Source of the DNA: CAZOEL01 sp964578835
Lineage (GTDB): Bacteria > Desulfobacterota > Syntrophobacteria > Syntrophobacterales > Syntrophobacteraceae
Direction of reading: 5' to 3'
Assembly: GCA_964578835.1 (NCBI GenBank)
Contig: CAZOEL010000017.1
Span: forward strand, 28,286-92,285
Length of the DNA stretch: 64,000 nucleotides
The translations under genes and the position numbers were made by a program. The notes beneath the pieces are model-generated. The model was not told the origin of the DNA and did no database searches. It saw only the letters and a program-made list of their open reading frames with translations. Position 1 is the first letter of the stretch; each line of letters begins with the position of its first letter. This document shows positions 45,671 to 54,991 of this stretch, in pieces.

Positions 45671-46993
45671 ATGATTGTTTTGATAGTAGAAAATGACGCC
45701 AATGAAGCGCAAAAACTCAGCGCTTGCGTCCGCAAATCCGGTCACATTCCCGTGCCCGCAGACAGCTTGAAAAGCGTTCTCCAGTTCATGAAGAAAGATC
45801 CTCCCGGTTTGACGCTCATGGGCTTGAATGGACAATCTTCTCAAATATTGAGATTCTTTGACGCGTATCGCGGCTTGGATTCTCAATCTCCGGTGATCGT
45901 CATGAGCCGGATGGCGAGCCTTGATGACGCCGTATCGATGATGAAAGCCGGGGCGCACGACTTTTGGGTGAAGCCCATCGCGCACGAACGTTTGGTCAAG
46001 ACCTTGGAGCTGCTCGACGATCAGCAGGAGAGCGCAACCGCACCGGTTGTTGCGGGGTCGAGTCCCACCATCATAAGCCAAAATCCGGCAATGGCTCAGG
46101 TCATAAGCATCGCCAAAAGAGTTGCCGCAAGCAACGCGAGCGTCTTCCTTCAAGGTGAAAGCGGAACGGGAAAGGAGCTTTTCGCACGATTCATCCACGC
46201 CAACAGCGATAGGAGCGACAAAACCTTCATAGCCCTGAACTGCGCGGCGCTCCCGGAAACTCTGATCGAAAGCGAGCTCTTCGGACACGAAAAAGGGGCT
46301 TTCACCGGAGCGATCAAAGCCAAGGAGGGTAAATTCGAGCTTGCCGACAAGGGCTCACTCTTTCTCGATGAAGTGACAGAAATCCCGATTCACCTCCAGT
46401 CGAAGCTTCTGCGCGTTCTCCAGGAGGGCGAAGTGGACCGGGTGGGTGGAAAATATCCAGTACCGGTCGATGTGCGGGTGATTGCCTCCACCAATCTAGC
46501 CATGGAAGAGACGTTGAGGGCGGGTCGTTTCAGAAAGGACCTCTATTACAGACTCAATGTAATCCCTCTAAAAATCCCTCCCCTAAGGGAGCGGAAAGAT
46601 GATATGCCGCTTCTTTGCAGCCATTTCATGGACAAGTACAATGCGCTCCACCGATGCGCCGTCGAAGAGATAAGCGCAGACGGGCTCAAGGCCCTCCAGG
46701 CCTATTCCTGGCCGGGGAATGTGAGGGAACTGGAAAACGTGGTGCAGCGCGCGGTGCTATTGAGCCAGGATCGAGTGCTCGGGCCGGAGCATTTCATCTT
46801 CGACGTGGAATTCGAAGCGCCGTCTTCGGATATCGACCTCATGTCCATCGAGGCAATGGAAAAGATACTCATCCAAAAAGCGCTCACGGCTATGGGAGGA
46901 AACCGCACCCGCGCTGCGGACATTCTCGGGATAAGCGTTCGAACCCTGAGGAACAAGCTTCACGAGTACAAAGATTCAGATGGAGAAGAGTAG
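45671..46993 (+). CDS. sigma-54 activator with degenerate receiver domain
   Basis: 440 residues. AAA+ core is intact (GESGTGKELFARF, GAFTGA, SWPGNVRELENVVQR) and the Fis-type helix-turn-helix is present (RAADILGISVRTLRNKL). The receiver-like N-terminus has VENDAN and FWVKP but Gly51 (LTLMGLNGQ) stands where the phospho-acceptor aspartate should be, so control by phosphorylation is unlikely. FleQ/FlrA-type regulators are a known precedent for non-phosphorylated activators; FlbD/FlgR-like flagellar control is one possibility. It follows the TPR gene by 62 bp. Confidence 0.92.
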   Translation: MIVLIVENDANEAQKLSACVRKSGHIPVPADSLKSVLQFMKKDPPGLTLMGLNGQSSQILRFFDAYRGLDSQSPVIVMSRMASLDDAVSMMKAGAHDFWVKPIAHERLVKTLELLDDQQESATAPVVAGSSPTIISQNPAMAQVISIAKRVAASNASVFLQGESGTGKELFARFIHANSDRSDKTFIALNCAALPETLIESELFGHEKGAFTGAIKAKEGKFELADKGSLFLDEVTEIPIHLQSKLLRVLQEGEVDRVGGKYPVPVDVRVIASTNLAMEETLRAGRFRKDLYYRLNVIPLKIPPLRERKDDMPLLCSHFMDKYNALHRCAVEEISADGLKALQAYSWPGNVRELENVVQRAVLLSQDRVLGPEHFIFDVEFEAPSSDIDLMSIEAMEKILIQKALTAMGGNRTRAADILGISVRTLRNKLHEYKDSDGEE

Positions 46994-47017
46994 ACGCCGT
47001 CCAGAATAGGGCCGCAA

Positions 47018-47848
47018 TCATTTGCAGGTGAGCTCCATACTGATATCGATCGCCCTCGCCGAATGAGTCAATGCTCCGCAGCTGACAAAGTCCACGCCTG
47101 TTTCCGCAATCGACCTTACCGTATCCAGGGTGACCCCTCCGGAGGCTTCCAACAAACATCGCCCAGCCGTTCGTTCTACGGCCCGCCGCATGAGATCGGG
47201 TTTGAAATTGTCCAGAAGAACAATATCAGCGCGAGCGTTGAGAGCTTCGTCCAGCTGGTCGAGATTTTCCACCTCGACTTCTATTTTCAACGAGTGGGGC
47301 GCGCCGCGACGGGCTCTTTCCACAGCCTCCCGAACCCCGCCTGCGGCCGCGATATGATTGTCCTTGATGAGCACGCCGTCCGAGAGGCCGAAACGATGAT
47401 TGGCGCCTCCTCCGTGGCGAACCGCTTCCTTTTCGAGAGAGCGCCATAGAGGCGTGGTTTTTCGAGTATCCAGCAGGCGGCAGCCGGTTCCGGAGATGGC
47501 GTCCGCCATTTTCCTCGTGAGAGTGGCTACTCCGGAGAGTCTCTGGAGAAGATTCAATGCAGTCCTCTCTCCCGTCAGAAGAGTTTTGATGAGCCCTTCC
47601 AGTTTGAATGCGGGAACATCCGGTTCAATCGTATCCCCGTCTTTAAAAAAGCTCACGATTTCGATGCTTGGATCGATGAGCTGAAAGACTCTTTTGAAAG
47701 GATGGGAACCGGAGAGGACAAACGGCTCCCGCCCAAAAACCACAGCTTCTCCGCGAACATCGGCATCCACGACTGCATCCGTGGTCACATCTCTTTGACC
47801 GATGTCTTCGTCAATAGCCAGCCACAGCAACATGTCCGTCCGGTTCAT
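47018..47848 (-). CDS. nadC: quinolinate phosphoribosyltransferase (carboxylating)
   Basis: De novo NAD synthesis: quinolinate plus PRPP to nicotinate mononucleotide. The 276 residues have DEDIGQRDVTTDAV, LLQRLSGVAT, DTRKTTPLWR, HRFGLSDGVLIKDNHI and EASGGVTLDTV. The ATG is 12 bp after the valS stop with GAGG upstream, so the two are likely cotranscribed. NadA and NadB are not in the window. Confidence 0.96.
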   Translation of the reverse strand: MNRTDMLLWLAIDEDIGQRDVTTDAVVDADVRGEAVVFGREPFVLSGSHPFKRVFQLIDPSIEIVSFFKDGDTIEPDVPAFKLEGLIKTLLTGERTALNLLQRLSGVATLTRKMADAISGTGCRLLDTRKTTPLWRSLEKEAVRHGGGANHRFGLSDGVLIKDNHIAAAGGVREAVERARRGAPHSLKIEVEVENLDQLDEALNARADIVLLDNFKPDLMRRAVERTAGRCLLEASGGVTLDTVRSIAETGVDFVSCGALTHSARAIDISMELTCK

Positions 47849-47859
47849 GGTTCAATCCT

Positions 47860-50529
47860 CTATTGAGATTCCTTACGCAGGGCTTCGATTCTCTCGTTTT
47901 GACGGCGTAGTTTTTCCATCTTTTCTCCCAAGCGCGCCGCCTTCTCTCTTTCCTTTTCAATGACATCAGGAGGGGCCTTGCCAAGAAAATCCTCGTTTGA
48001 GAGCTTCTTTTGGGTGAAGCCGAGCTCCTTTTCGATCTTTCCTATCTCTTTGCGGAGACGGTTGGATTCGCTGTCGAAATCCAGGATATCCTTGAGAAGG
48101 ACATAGACTTCCACTTTCCCCGTAATTGCGCTGGCGGCAAACCTGGGCTTCTCGATCTCTCCGACGAGCCCGGCGTCGAGCCTGGCCAGGCGGGCCAAGT
48201 CTCCTATAGCGCCAAAATGAGAATTGAGAAGATTCTTGATCGAGTCGTTTTCACAAAGGCATATGACTTCGACACGAGTCGATGGAGGCACGTTCATCTC
48301 GCCGCGAATATTCCTGATCCCATTGATCACGGCCATAATGACTTCCATCTCTTCCTCGGCCTGAGCGTCCACCCGTTCCGGGTCCGTTTTGGGCAGCACC
48401 GCATCCATTATGCTTCCGGAAGTCTGAGGGAGCTTCTGCCAGATTTCTTCCGTAACAAAAGGCATAACGGGATGGAGCAGGATAAGTATCTGCTCCAGCA
48501 CCCTTACGGCCGTAGCCCGGGCTATCTCCTTGGCGTCCGGATCTTCGCCGTAGAAGTCCTGCTTGACCATCTCGAGATACCAATCACAGTACTCGTGCCA
48601 GAGGAACTGGTAGAGCGATTGAGCATATTGGTTGAAATGATAGTTCTCCAGGGCCTCGTCCACTTCGCCAATCACTCTTTGGAGTCTGCTGAGTATCCAA
48701 CGGTGCATGAGGCGGTCCGGTTTTCTCGGCAGCTCGGCAATCTCCTGCGCTCCTTCGGTGTTCATAAGCACCAGACGCGCGGCGTTCCAGATCTTGTTGA
48801 CAAAGTGTCTGTAGCCTTCAATGCGGTCTTCGGAAAGCTTCACATCGCGGCCCTGCACGGCGAAAGCGGTGAGAGTGAAACGCAAAGCATCCGTTCCGTA
48901 TTGATCCATCATGATGAGAGGATCGATGACATTCCCTTTGGACTTGCTCATCTTCTGGCCCTGGGCGTCCCGAACGAGCGCATGGACATAGACGTCCCGG
49001 AAAGGCGCTTTGCCCATGAAGTGAAGGCCCATCATCATCATTCGAGCAACCCAGAAAAAGAGAATATCGAAGCCCGTAACCAGCACCGAGGTGGGATAGT
49101 ATTTCTTCAATTCCGCGGTCTCATCAGGCCAGCCCATGGTCGAGAAGGGCCAGAGAGCGGAGCTGAACCAGGTATCCAGCACATCGGCTTCCTGCTCCAG
49201 GCGCTCGCTTCCGCATCGAGGACAGGCGGTCGGATCCTCCATGGCGACAGTCACTTCTCCGCACTCTGCGCAATACCATGCGGGAATTCGATGTCCCCAC
49301 CAGATCTGTCTGCTGATGCACCAGTCCTCGACATTTTCGAGCCAGATGAAATAATCTTTCTCCCATTTTGCGGGAACGATTCTGGTCTCTCCCTGGCGAA
49401 CCGCATCCATTGCCCTCTCGGCAAGAGGCTTCGTGGAAACGAACCACTGCAGGGAGAGCATGGGCTCGACAACATTCTTGCATCGATAGCAGTGGCCGAC
49501 GCGATGCTTGTAATCCTCGACTTTGGCAAGGAAGCCGCCCGCCTTGAGATCTTCGAGAACCTGTTTACGGCAGGCATACCGATCCAGGCCCGCATACCGG
49601 CCGGCTTCTTCGTTCATTACGCCGTTTTCGGCGATTACCTGCACAATGTCCAGGCTATGCTTCTTGGAGAGGTCGAAGTCATTGAAATCGTGGGCCGGAG
49701 TAACCTTGAGAGCGCCGGTTCCGAATTCGCGCTCGACATACGGGTCTCCAATCACGGGAATAGGGCGGTTCATGAGCGGGAGGATGACGTTGCGGCCGAT
49801 GAAAGAGGAGAACCTCGGATCTTCGGGATGAACGGCGACAGCTGTATCGCCGAGCATGGTCTCCGGCCTCGTTGTAGCCACAATGACCGCGCCCTTGCCG
49901 TTTTCGAGGGGGTAGCGGATATGATAGAGGTGGCTGTCCAGCTCTTCGGCTTCCACTTCAATGTTGGCGAGAGCCGTCATGCAGCGCGGACACCAGTTGA
50001 TCATCCTTTTGCCGCGATAAATGAGCCCTTCTTCATAAAGCTGCACAAAAACCCGGCGAACCGCGCGCGAGAGGCCCTCGTCCATGGTGAAGCGCTCACG
50101 GGACCAATCGCAGGAGGCGCCAAGCCTTTTGAGCTGATTGAAGATGATGCCGCCGTACTTTTCTTTCCACACCCACACGCGGTCCAGGAAGGCTGCTCTT
50201 CCAAGCTGATCCCGGCTAAGTCCTTCCTTGCCAAGCTCGCGCTCCACAACGTTCTGCGTAGCGATTCCCGCATGGTCGGCCCCGGGAACCCAAAGAACAT
50301 CAAAACCCTTGAGACGCTTATAGCGGCAGAGGATATCCTGGAGCGTGTTGTTGAGGGCATGCCCCATATGCAGCTGCCCGGTGACATTGGGAGGGGGAAT
50401 GACTATGCTGAACGCGGGCTTCGAAGCGTCCACATCCGCCCGAAAATACCCGCGATCCTTCCAAAAGGAATACCAGTACAGCTCAAGCTCATGAAAAGTA
50501 TACGACTTTGGCAACGCCCCTTCACTCAT
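47860..50529 (-). CDS. valS: valyl-tRNA synthetase
   Basis: Class I synthetase of 889 residues. The HIGH-type motif is GQLHMGHALN and the KMSKS motif is KMSKSKGNVID; the editing domain (TTRPETMLGDTAV) and C-terminal coiled-coil arm (RKEIGKIEKELGFTQKKL) are present. A long antisense frame on the other strand is a codon-usage shadow. Downstream nadC is closely spaced; upstream lies the acidic PopZ-like gene. Confidence 0.97.
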   Translation of the reverse strand: MSEGALPKSYTFHELELYWYSFWKDRGYFRADVDASKPAFSIVIPPPNVTGQLHMGHALNNTLQDILCRYKRLKGFDVLWVPGADHAGIATQNVVERELGKEGLSRDQLGRAAFLDRVWVWKEKYGGIIFNQLKRLGASCDWSRERFTMDEGLSRAVRRVFVQLYEEGLIYRGKRMINWCPRCMTALANIEVEAEELDSHLYHIRYPLENGKGAVIVATTRPETMLGDTAVAVHPEDPRFSSFIGRNVILPLMNRPIPVIGDPYVEREFGTGALKVTPAHDFNDFDLSKKHSLDIVQVIAENGVMNEEAGRYAGLDRYACRKQVLEDLKAGGFLAKVEDYKHRVGHCYRCKNVVEPMLSLQWFVSTKPLAERAMDAVRQGETRIVPAKWEKDYFIWLENVEDWCISRQIWWGHRIPAWYCAECGEVTVAMEDPTACPRCGSERLEQEADVLDTWFSSALWPFSTMGWPDETAELKKYYPTSVLVTGFDILFFWVARMMMMGLHFMGKAPFRDVYVHALVRDAQGQKMSKSKGNVIDPLIMMDQYGTDALRFTLTAFAVQGRDVKLSEDRIEGYRHFVNKIWNAARLVLMNTEGAQEIAELPRKPDRLMHRWILSRLQRVIGEVDEALENYHFNQYAQSLYQFLWHEYCDWYLEMVKQDFYGEDPDAKEIARATAVRVLEQILILLHPVMPFVTEEIWQKLPQTSGSIMDAVLPKTDPERVDAQAEEEMEVIMAVINGIRNIRGEMNVPPSTRVEVICLCENDSIKNLLNSHFGAIGDLARLARLDAGLVGEIEKPRFAASAITGKVEVYVLLKDILDFDSESNRLRKEIGKIEKELGFTQKKLSNEDFLGKAPPDVIEKEREKAARLGEKMEKLRRQNERIEALRKESQ

Positions 50530-50687
50530 CTATTGCTCCCTTGTGCTCCTCTCCATCCAAGACTGGTTGACGCGCCTCACGACATGAGGAGGAGACGGAC
50601 ACTCTCGATTCGGAAAAACACGCTCAAAAAATAAATTGATGTTAACGCACTTTCGCGAAAGGCTCATGAAAGAATCAAAAAAACCGG

Positions 50688-51305
50688 TTATTTCATCTCA
50701 TCTTTCAGACGCTGGATCTCTTCCTGCAAAATACTTCTCACAATGCCGGGAAGCCTGGCGTCTATAATCTCCCGGATTGTCTGCGCAAGCCTCTCTTCCA
50801 TCCGAGAAACGGCTGCATCGAGAACCGCTTCGGAAGCAGCGGATGCGCTTTCGGAGACGGCCGAGATCTCAGGCTCGTCAAATATCAGATCCTTGGCCTC
50901 GAGCCTTTTATCATCATCGCCAACTACATCGGCATTAAAGCGCAACAGCTCATCTAAATTATCATTTTGGCTTTCATCGCCAAAATCAAGCTCCTCTTCG
51001 GAATCCTCCGTCGAGGACTCCCCTTCTGAAAAAGCAAGCTCTTTGAGGATATCGTTATCCAGAACATCGTCCGATCCCTCGTCCAGGGGGCTGTCGATAT
51101 CTCCCAAGTCAGGCTCCGCATCCAAGAGCTCGACTTCGAGATCTGCTTGATCTTCATCGTCAAGCAGCTCATCTTCCAGATCCACTATGTCGTCGAGATC
51201 GATGATGTCATCGTCTTCCAGATCGTCATCCAAACCGATCCCGATGATCTGGGGGGAATCGATCTCATCCTCTTCCGGTTCAAAGGGCTGTTTCGGCTTT
51301 TTCAT
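50688..51305 (-). CDS. acidic, probably disordered protein with PopZ-like C-terminal helices
   Basis: 205 residues. About 1-150 is extremely acidic (LDDDLEDDDIIDLDDIVDLE) and low in complexity, likely disordered. The C-terminal 40 residues form an amphipathic helix pair, SRMEERLAQTIREIIDARLP then GIVRSILQEEIQRLKDEMK. The pattern (R/K)E-x-(I/L)D-x2-LP-x-IV-x3-(L/V)-x-EE-(I/V)-QR matches my recollection of the DUF2497/PopZ C-terminus of alphaproteobacteria. PopZ also joins an acidic disordered region to such helices. The canonical PopZ N-terminal helix is absent. Position directly upstream of valS adds support. Assignment is a hypothesis. Confidence 0.72.
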   Translation of the reverse strand: MKKPKQPFEPEEDEIDSPQIIGIGLDDDLEDDDIIDLDDIVDLEDELLDDEDQADLEVELLDAEPDLGDIDSPLDEGSDDVLDNDILKELAFSEGESSTEDSEEELDFGDESQNDNLDELLRFNADVVGDDDKRLEAKDLIFDEPEISAVSESASAASEAVLDAAVSRMEERLAQTIREIIDARLPGIVRSILQEEIQRLKDEMK

Positions 51306-51540
51306 TTGGTTGTTCCCGCATCATGGAATTTATGTGTGTTTCTGTTTTCGACCGTAAGGAAACGCCTAAGCTCGAATGGGCGGGTTTGAAAAACTCAACC
51401 GCTGCTCACTCATATTAACTCCTTCGGAAGAGCAAGGAACCGATACCATGCAAAAAAATGCTCTGTCAAGGCACATATTCGAAAAGCAGGACAAGGGCCG
51501 TTTCCTTTTCAGTTGACGCCTCGATTGCATGCTTTCCGCA

Positions 51541-52614
51541 TCAGAGCTTCATCCAGGGTCTTGGGAGGAAGATTCTCTTATAGAGCTCCATCGCGTAACG
51601 GTCTGTCATTCCAGCGATATGGTCGCATACGCGACGTTCTCGAGGAATCTCGGAATCGATTTCTCCCACTTCGTTGCTGAAAATCTCATTATCTTTCATG
51701 AAAATCTCATAAAGATCCGTGATGATCTTCCGCGCCCGCTTAAACTCTTCCCGCATCAAGGCAATCTCGTAGACATTCTCGAAGAGAAAAGCTCTGAGAG
51801 CTTCGACTCGCGCAAGCATTTCAGGGCTAAGGCTGATTTCGCAAAGGTTGACCTCAAGAGTATTAAGGATGATGTCCTCCACGAGCGTATGGATTCTTTT
51901 TGAATGTCGAGACCCGAGGTTGCGCCGAATGTCGCCGGGAATATCGCCAGTCTTGAGGATACCGGCCCTCAAAGCGTCGTCCAGGTCGTGGTTCAAGTAG
52001 GCGACAATATCCGCAAGCCGCACTACCTGGCCTTCCAAAGTGGACGCTCTTTTGGCCGCCGCAACCATGATCGGGTTATCACGTCCTTTGGAATGCTTGA
52101 GGATGCCTTCTCGCACTTCCATTGTCAGGTTGAGCCCACGGCCATCCTTCTCCAGATGATCTACAATACGCAAACTCTGTTCGTTATGATAGAATCCTTC
52201 GGGAACGAGATCGTTAAGCACCTTCTCGCCGCCATGCCCAAAGGCTGTATGTCCCAGGTCATGGCCGAGCGCTATCGCCTCGATGAGGTCCTCGTTCAAC
52301 GCCAGCGCGCGCCCGATAGTGCGTGCGATTTGCGATACTTCGAGCGTATGCGTGAGCCTGGTGCGATAGTGGTCGCTGCTCGGCGCCAGGAAAACCTGAG
52401 TTTTGTGCTTGAGGCGCCTGAATGCTTTACAGTGCACAATGCGATCGCGATCTCTTTGAAATGCGGTGCGCAGGGAGCATCCCGGCTCAGGCCTCAAACG
52501 TCCTTGGCTGTTCGCGCTAAGTCTGGCCTGCGGCGCCAGGAACACGCGTTCTCTTTCCTCCAGGCGCTCTCGAAGGGGAAATGAGGGGATCTTGGAAGAT
52601 TTCTGTTTTGGCAT
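51541..52614 (-). CDS. dgt: dGTPase-like HD-domain triphosphohydrolase
   Basis: 357 residues. The HD metal motif is RTRLTHTLEVSQIA and GHDLGHTAFGHGGE; CSLRTAFQRDRDRI and HCKAFRRLKHKTQVF are the conserved N-terminal segments of deoxyguanosinetriphosphate triphosphohydrolase-like proteins. Substrate among dNTPs is not predictable. It is divergent from lptF with 37 bp between the starts. Confidence 0.93.
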   Translation of the reverse strand: MPKQKSSKIPSFPLRERLEERERVFLAPQARLSANSQGRLRPEPGCSLRTAFQRDRDRIVHCKAFRRLKHKTQVFLAPSSDHYRTRLTHTLEVSQIARTIGRALALNEDLIEAIALGHDLGHTAFGHGGEKVLNDLVPEGFYHNEQSLRIVDHLEKDGRGLNLTMEVREGILKHSKGRDNPIMVAAAKRASTLEGQVVRLADIVAYLNHDLDDALRAGILKTGDIPGDIRRNLGSRHSKRIHTLVEDIILNTLEVNLCEISLSPEMLARVEALRAFLFENVYEIALMREEFKRARKIITDLYEIFMKDNEIFSNEVGEIDSEIPRERRVCDHIAGMTDRYAMELYKRIFLPRPWMKL

Positions 52615-52651
52615 TGACCTGACCCATTTTTTTTCGGTAGATTAAGCAGTC

Positions 52652-53836
52652 ATGAAAATCACTTTGTACCGATATTTATTGAAAGAGCAGGCAGTTCCGC
52701 TCATCGTGTGCTTCATGGGGCTGACGGCCATATTGATCACCGCCCGCCTCATGCAGCTGACCCGATACCTTTTCACTTCATCCCTGACCCTATTCGATCT
52801 GGGCCAGGTGATGGCGTTCGCCACGCCCAAGCTCATCGTCTTCGCTCTGCCCATGGCGACGCTCATCGGCGTCCTCCTGGCATTCCTGAGGCTAAACAGC
52901 GACAATGAGCTTATTATTATGCGCTCCGCGGGACTCGGCTTCAAGCAGTTCCTGCCGGCCGTGCTGAGCATCGTCCTGATTACGACCGTCATCTCCCTCG
53001 TCAATACGATTTACATTATGCCCTCGGCCGATCTAGCTTTTAAGCTGAAGCTCAAGTCCCTCAAGCGAGCGGGCTTGCCCGTCCTGCTCAAAGAGGGCTC
53101 TTTCATCGACGCCATTCCCAATCTCATCTTCTTCTTCCGAAGCGTGAACACTTCCGAGCTCTCCATCGAGGGCGTATTCATCCAGGACCGAAGAAGGCCC
53201 GACGTGCGGCTCGCCATCGTCGCCGAGCGCGCTCAAATCCAGTATGATCGGAATTTCAATCACATCGTGTTCAATATCTCCAATGGAGTAATCACCCGCA
53301 TACCGGATAACTACAAGGATGCCCAGGCGGTTGGCTTCAAAGCCTACGATCTCACGCTCTCCCTCGATGAGCTTTTTCCCGAAGCCGCCAACGCTTCAAA
53401 AAACAAAAAAGAGATGTCTCTTGCCGATTTATACGAATATATGTCGAGTAGAAAAGGAAAGCTCGGCAGAATGTCTGCCTTGGAGCTCAATTATCGTCTT
53501 GCTCTCCCGATGAGCTGCTTCTTCCTCGGCTTGATAGGAGCTCCACTCGGGGCGCTTTTTCGTCAGCAAGGACGCATGACCGGCTTGACGCTCGGCCTGT
53601 TGATCTATCTCGGCTACTACGTTCTCTTTTCCGCCGGAAAAGGATTGGGGGAAAATGAAATATTGTCCCCGACCTTGGCCATGTGGGCGCCCAATTTGGT
53701 CACCCTTGCCACGGCTGTCTATCTATGGACGAAGATGGAGAGAGAAACGCCCTTCGGCCCTGCCTCCGTTTGGCGATCCCTGCAGTATCGACTGCTGAGC
53801 GTATTGAATACATGCCGCAAGGAACCAAATCCATAA
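52652..53836 (+). CDS. lptF: LptF-type LPS export permease
   Basis: Half of the LptB2FG inner-membrane extractor for lipopolysaccharide. The 394 residues have the YjgP/YjgQ fold: N-terminal helices (LIVCFMGLTAILITARLM, FATPKLIVFALPMATLIGVLLAFLR), a periplasmic beta-jellyroll (about 120-270) and C-terminal helices (YRLALPMSCFFLGLIGAPLG). The next gene starts one base after its stop region, so the two are coupled. Confidence 0.94.
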   Translation: MKITLYRYLLKEQAVPLIVCFMGLTAILITARLMQLTRYLFTSSLTLFDLGQVMAFATPKLIVFALPMATLIGVLLAFLRLNSDNELIIMRSAGLGFKQFLPAVLSIVLITTVISLVNTIYIMPSADLAFKLKLKSLKRAGLPVLLKEGSFIDAIPNLIFFFRSVNTSELSIEGVFIQDRRRPDVRLAIVAERAQIQYDRNFNHIVFNISNGVITRIPDNYKDAQAVGFKAYDLTLSLDELFPEAANASKNKKEMSLADLYEYMSSRKGKLGRMSALELNYRLALPMSCFFLGLIGAPLGALFRQQGRMTGLTLGLLIYLGYYVLFSAGKGLGENEILSPTLAMWAPNLVTLATAVYLWTKMERETPFGPASVWRSLQYRLLSVLNTCRKEPNP

Positions 53837-53837
53837 T

Positions 53838-54914
53838 ATGAAGATCATCTCCCGTTACGTTCTCAAACATCTGATTCCTGTTTTCTGCCTTGCCCTTTCC
53901 GCTTTTGTGGGCCTTTATCTGGTGGTGGATTTTTTTGAGCGTATTGACGACCTGTTGGAGGAACATGTGGCCTTTGAGGATATGTGTCTTTATTTCCTCT
54001 ACAAGCTTCCCTTCACTGCCTCCCAGGGAATTCCTCTATGCTTCCTGCTCGCCACCTTGATCGCCCTTGGAATATTGAAGCGCAATCGAGAGCTCATTGC
54101 GCTGAAGGCCGCAGGCGTGAGCGCCACCGTTTACACATGGCCGATTATCGCCGCAGCGATGGCGGTCTCAATCCTTCATTTCGGCTTCGGAGAGGCGATA
54201 TCCCGTCCGGCGCATCAAAAGGCTCAGCTCATCTGGCAGCAGGAGGTTCAACATCTGAAGGTGTCCGCGGCCTGGAACCAGGAAAACGTCTGGTATCACG
54301 GCGAGGATGTCATTTATGAAATCAAGCTCTACGATAAAAATAGACAGATAATGGAGAATGTGTCGATCTTCTTTTTTGATCCTCAATTCAGACTGACTCA
54401 ACGGATAGACGCGCGGCGGCTGCGATGGCAGGGAGACAAATGGCTGGCTGAAGATGGAATCATTCTTCGCTTTCAAGGAGCGGACGCCGAACAGGAGTGG
54501 TTTTCACAAAAGGAAATGACGTTGGCTGAAACTCCGCAAGACCTCGCAGGCCTTGCGCGCCAGCCCGAAGATCTCGGCTGGCTGGATCTTTACAAATACA
54601 TTCAGAAGATCAGCGAGGAGGGCTACAATGTAATTCCATATGCAGTTGAGCTCCACAACAGGGCTGCATCGCCTCTAACCACTTTGATCATGGCCCTCTT
54701 AGGCGTCGTCATCGCTTTACGGCAGGGGCTTCATGGAGGGATCGCGCTCGGGGTGGGAGTTGCTCTTTCAACTGCGGTCGTCTATCTCGCCGTATCACAT
54801 CTCGGATCTGCTCTTGCAACTGCGGGGATATTGCCCACTGCCGTCGGCGTCTGGGCCGGCAACATACTCTTCGCCGCCGCAACGGTTTATCTCAGGTTGA
54901 CAGACGCAGGCTAA
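53838..54914 (+). CDS. lptG: LptG-type LPS export permease
   Basis: Second permease half of the LPS transporter. 358 residues of the same fold as the preceding gene, with TASQGIPLCFLLATLIALGILKRN split across helix 3, the periplasmic domain and C-terminal helices (NRAASPLTTLIMALLGVV). Order F then G and one-base spacing are typical. LptB and the periplasmic bridge genes lie elsewhere. Convergent with the response-regulator gene that follows. Confidence 0.93.
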   Translation: MKIISRYVLKHLIPVFCLALSAFVGLYLVVDFFERIDDLLEEHVAFEDMCLYFLYKLPFTASQGIPLCFLLATLIALGILKRNRELIALKAAGVSATVYTWPIIAAAMAVSILHFGFGEAISRPAHQKAQLIWQQEVQHLKVSAAWNQENVWYHGEDVIYEIKLYDKNRQIMENVSIFFFDPQFRLTQRIDARRLRWQGDKWLAEDGIILRFQGADAEQEWFSQKEMTLAETPQDLAGLARQPEDLGWLDLYKYIQKISEEGYNVIPYAVELHNRAASPLTTLIMALLGVVIALRQGLHGGIALGVGVALSTAVVYLAVSHLGSALATAGILPTAVGVWAGNILFAAATVYLRLTDAG

Positions 54915-54991
54915 AGACGGAGGGCGGGAGATTCTGCGGAGAAAAAATTCCCAAGCTCCCCCTCCATCCTTCAGCCCTGCCCTTTTGCTCA

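Noticed and set aside
48010..50634. 874-codon plus-strand frame opposite valS
   Set aside because: It is antisense to a complete, motif-bearing valS, has no ribosome site and no recognisable domain; a codon-bias shadow.
51364..51411. 15-codon ORF (MSEQRLSFSNPPIRA) with AAGGAG upstream of the PopZ-like gene
   Set aside because: Too short to separate from chance, no hairpin or regulatory context to support a leader peptide.
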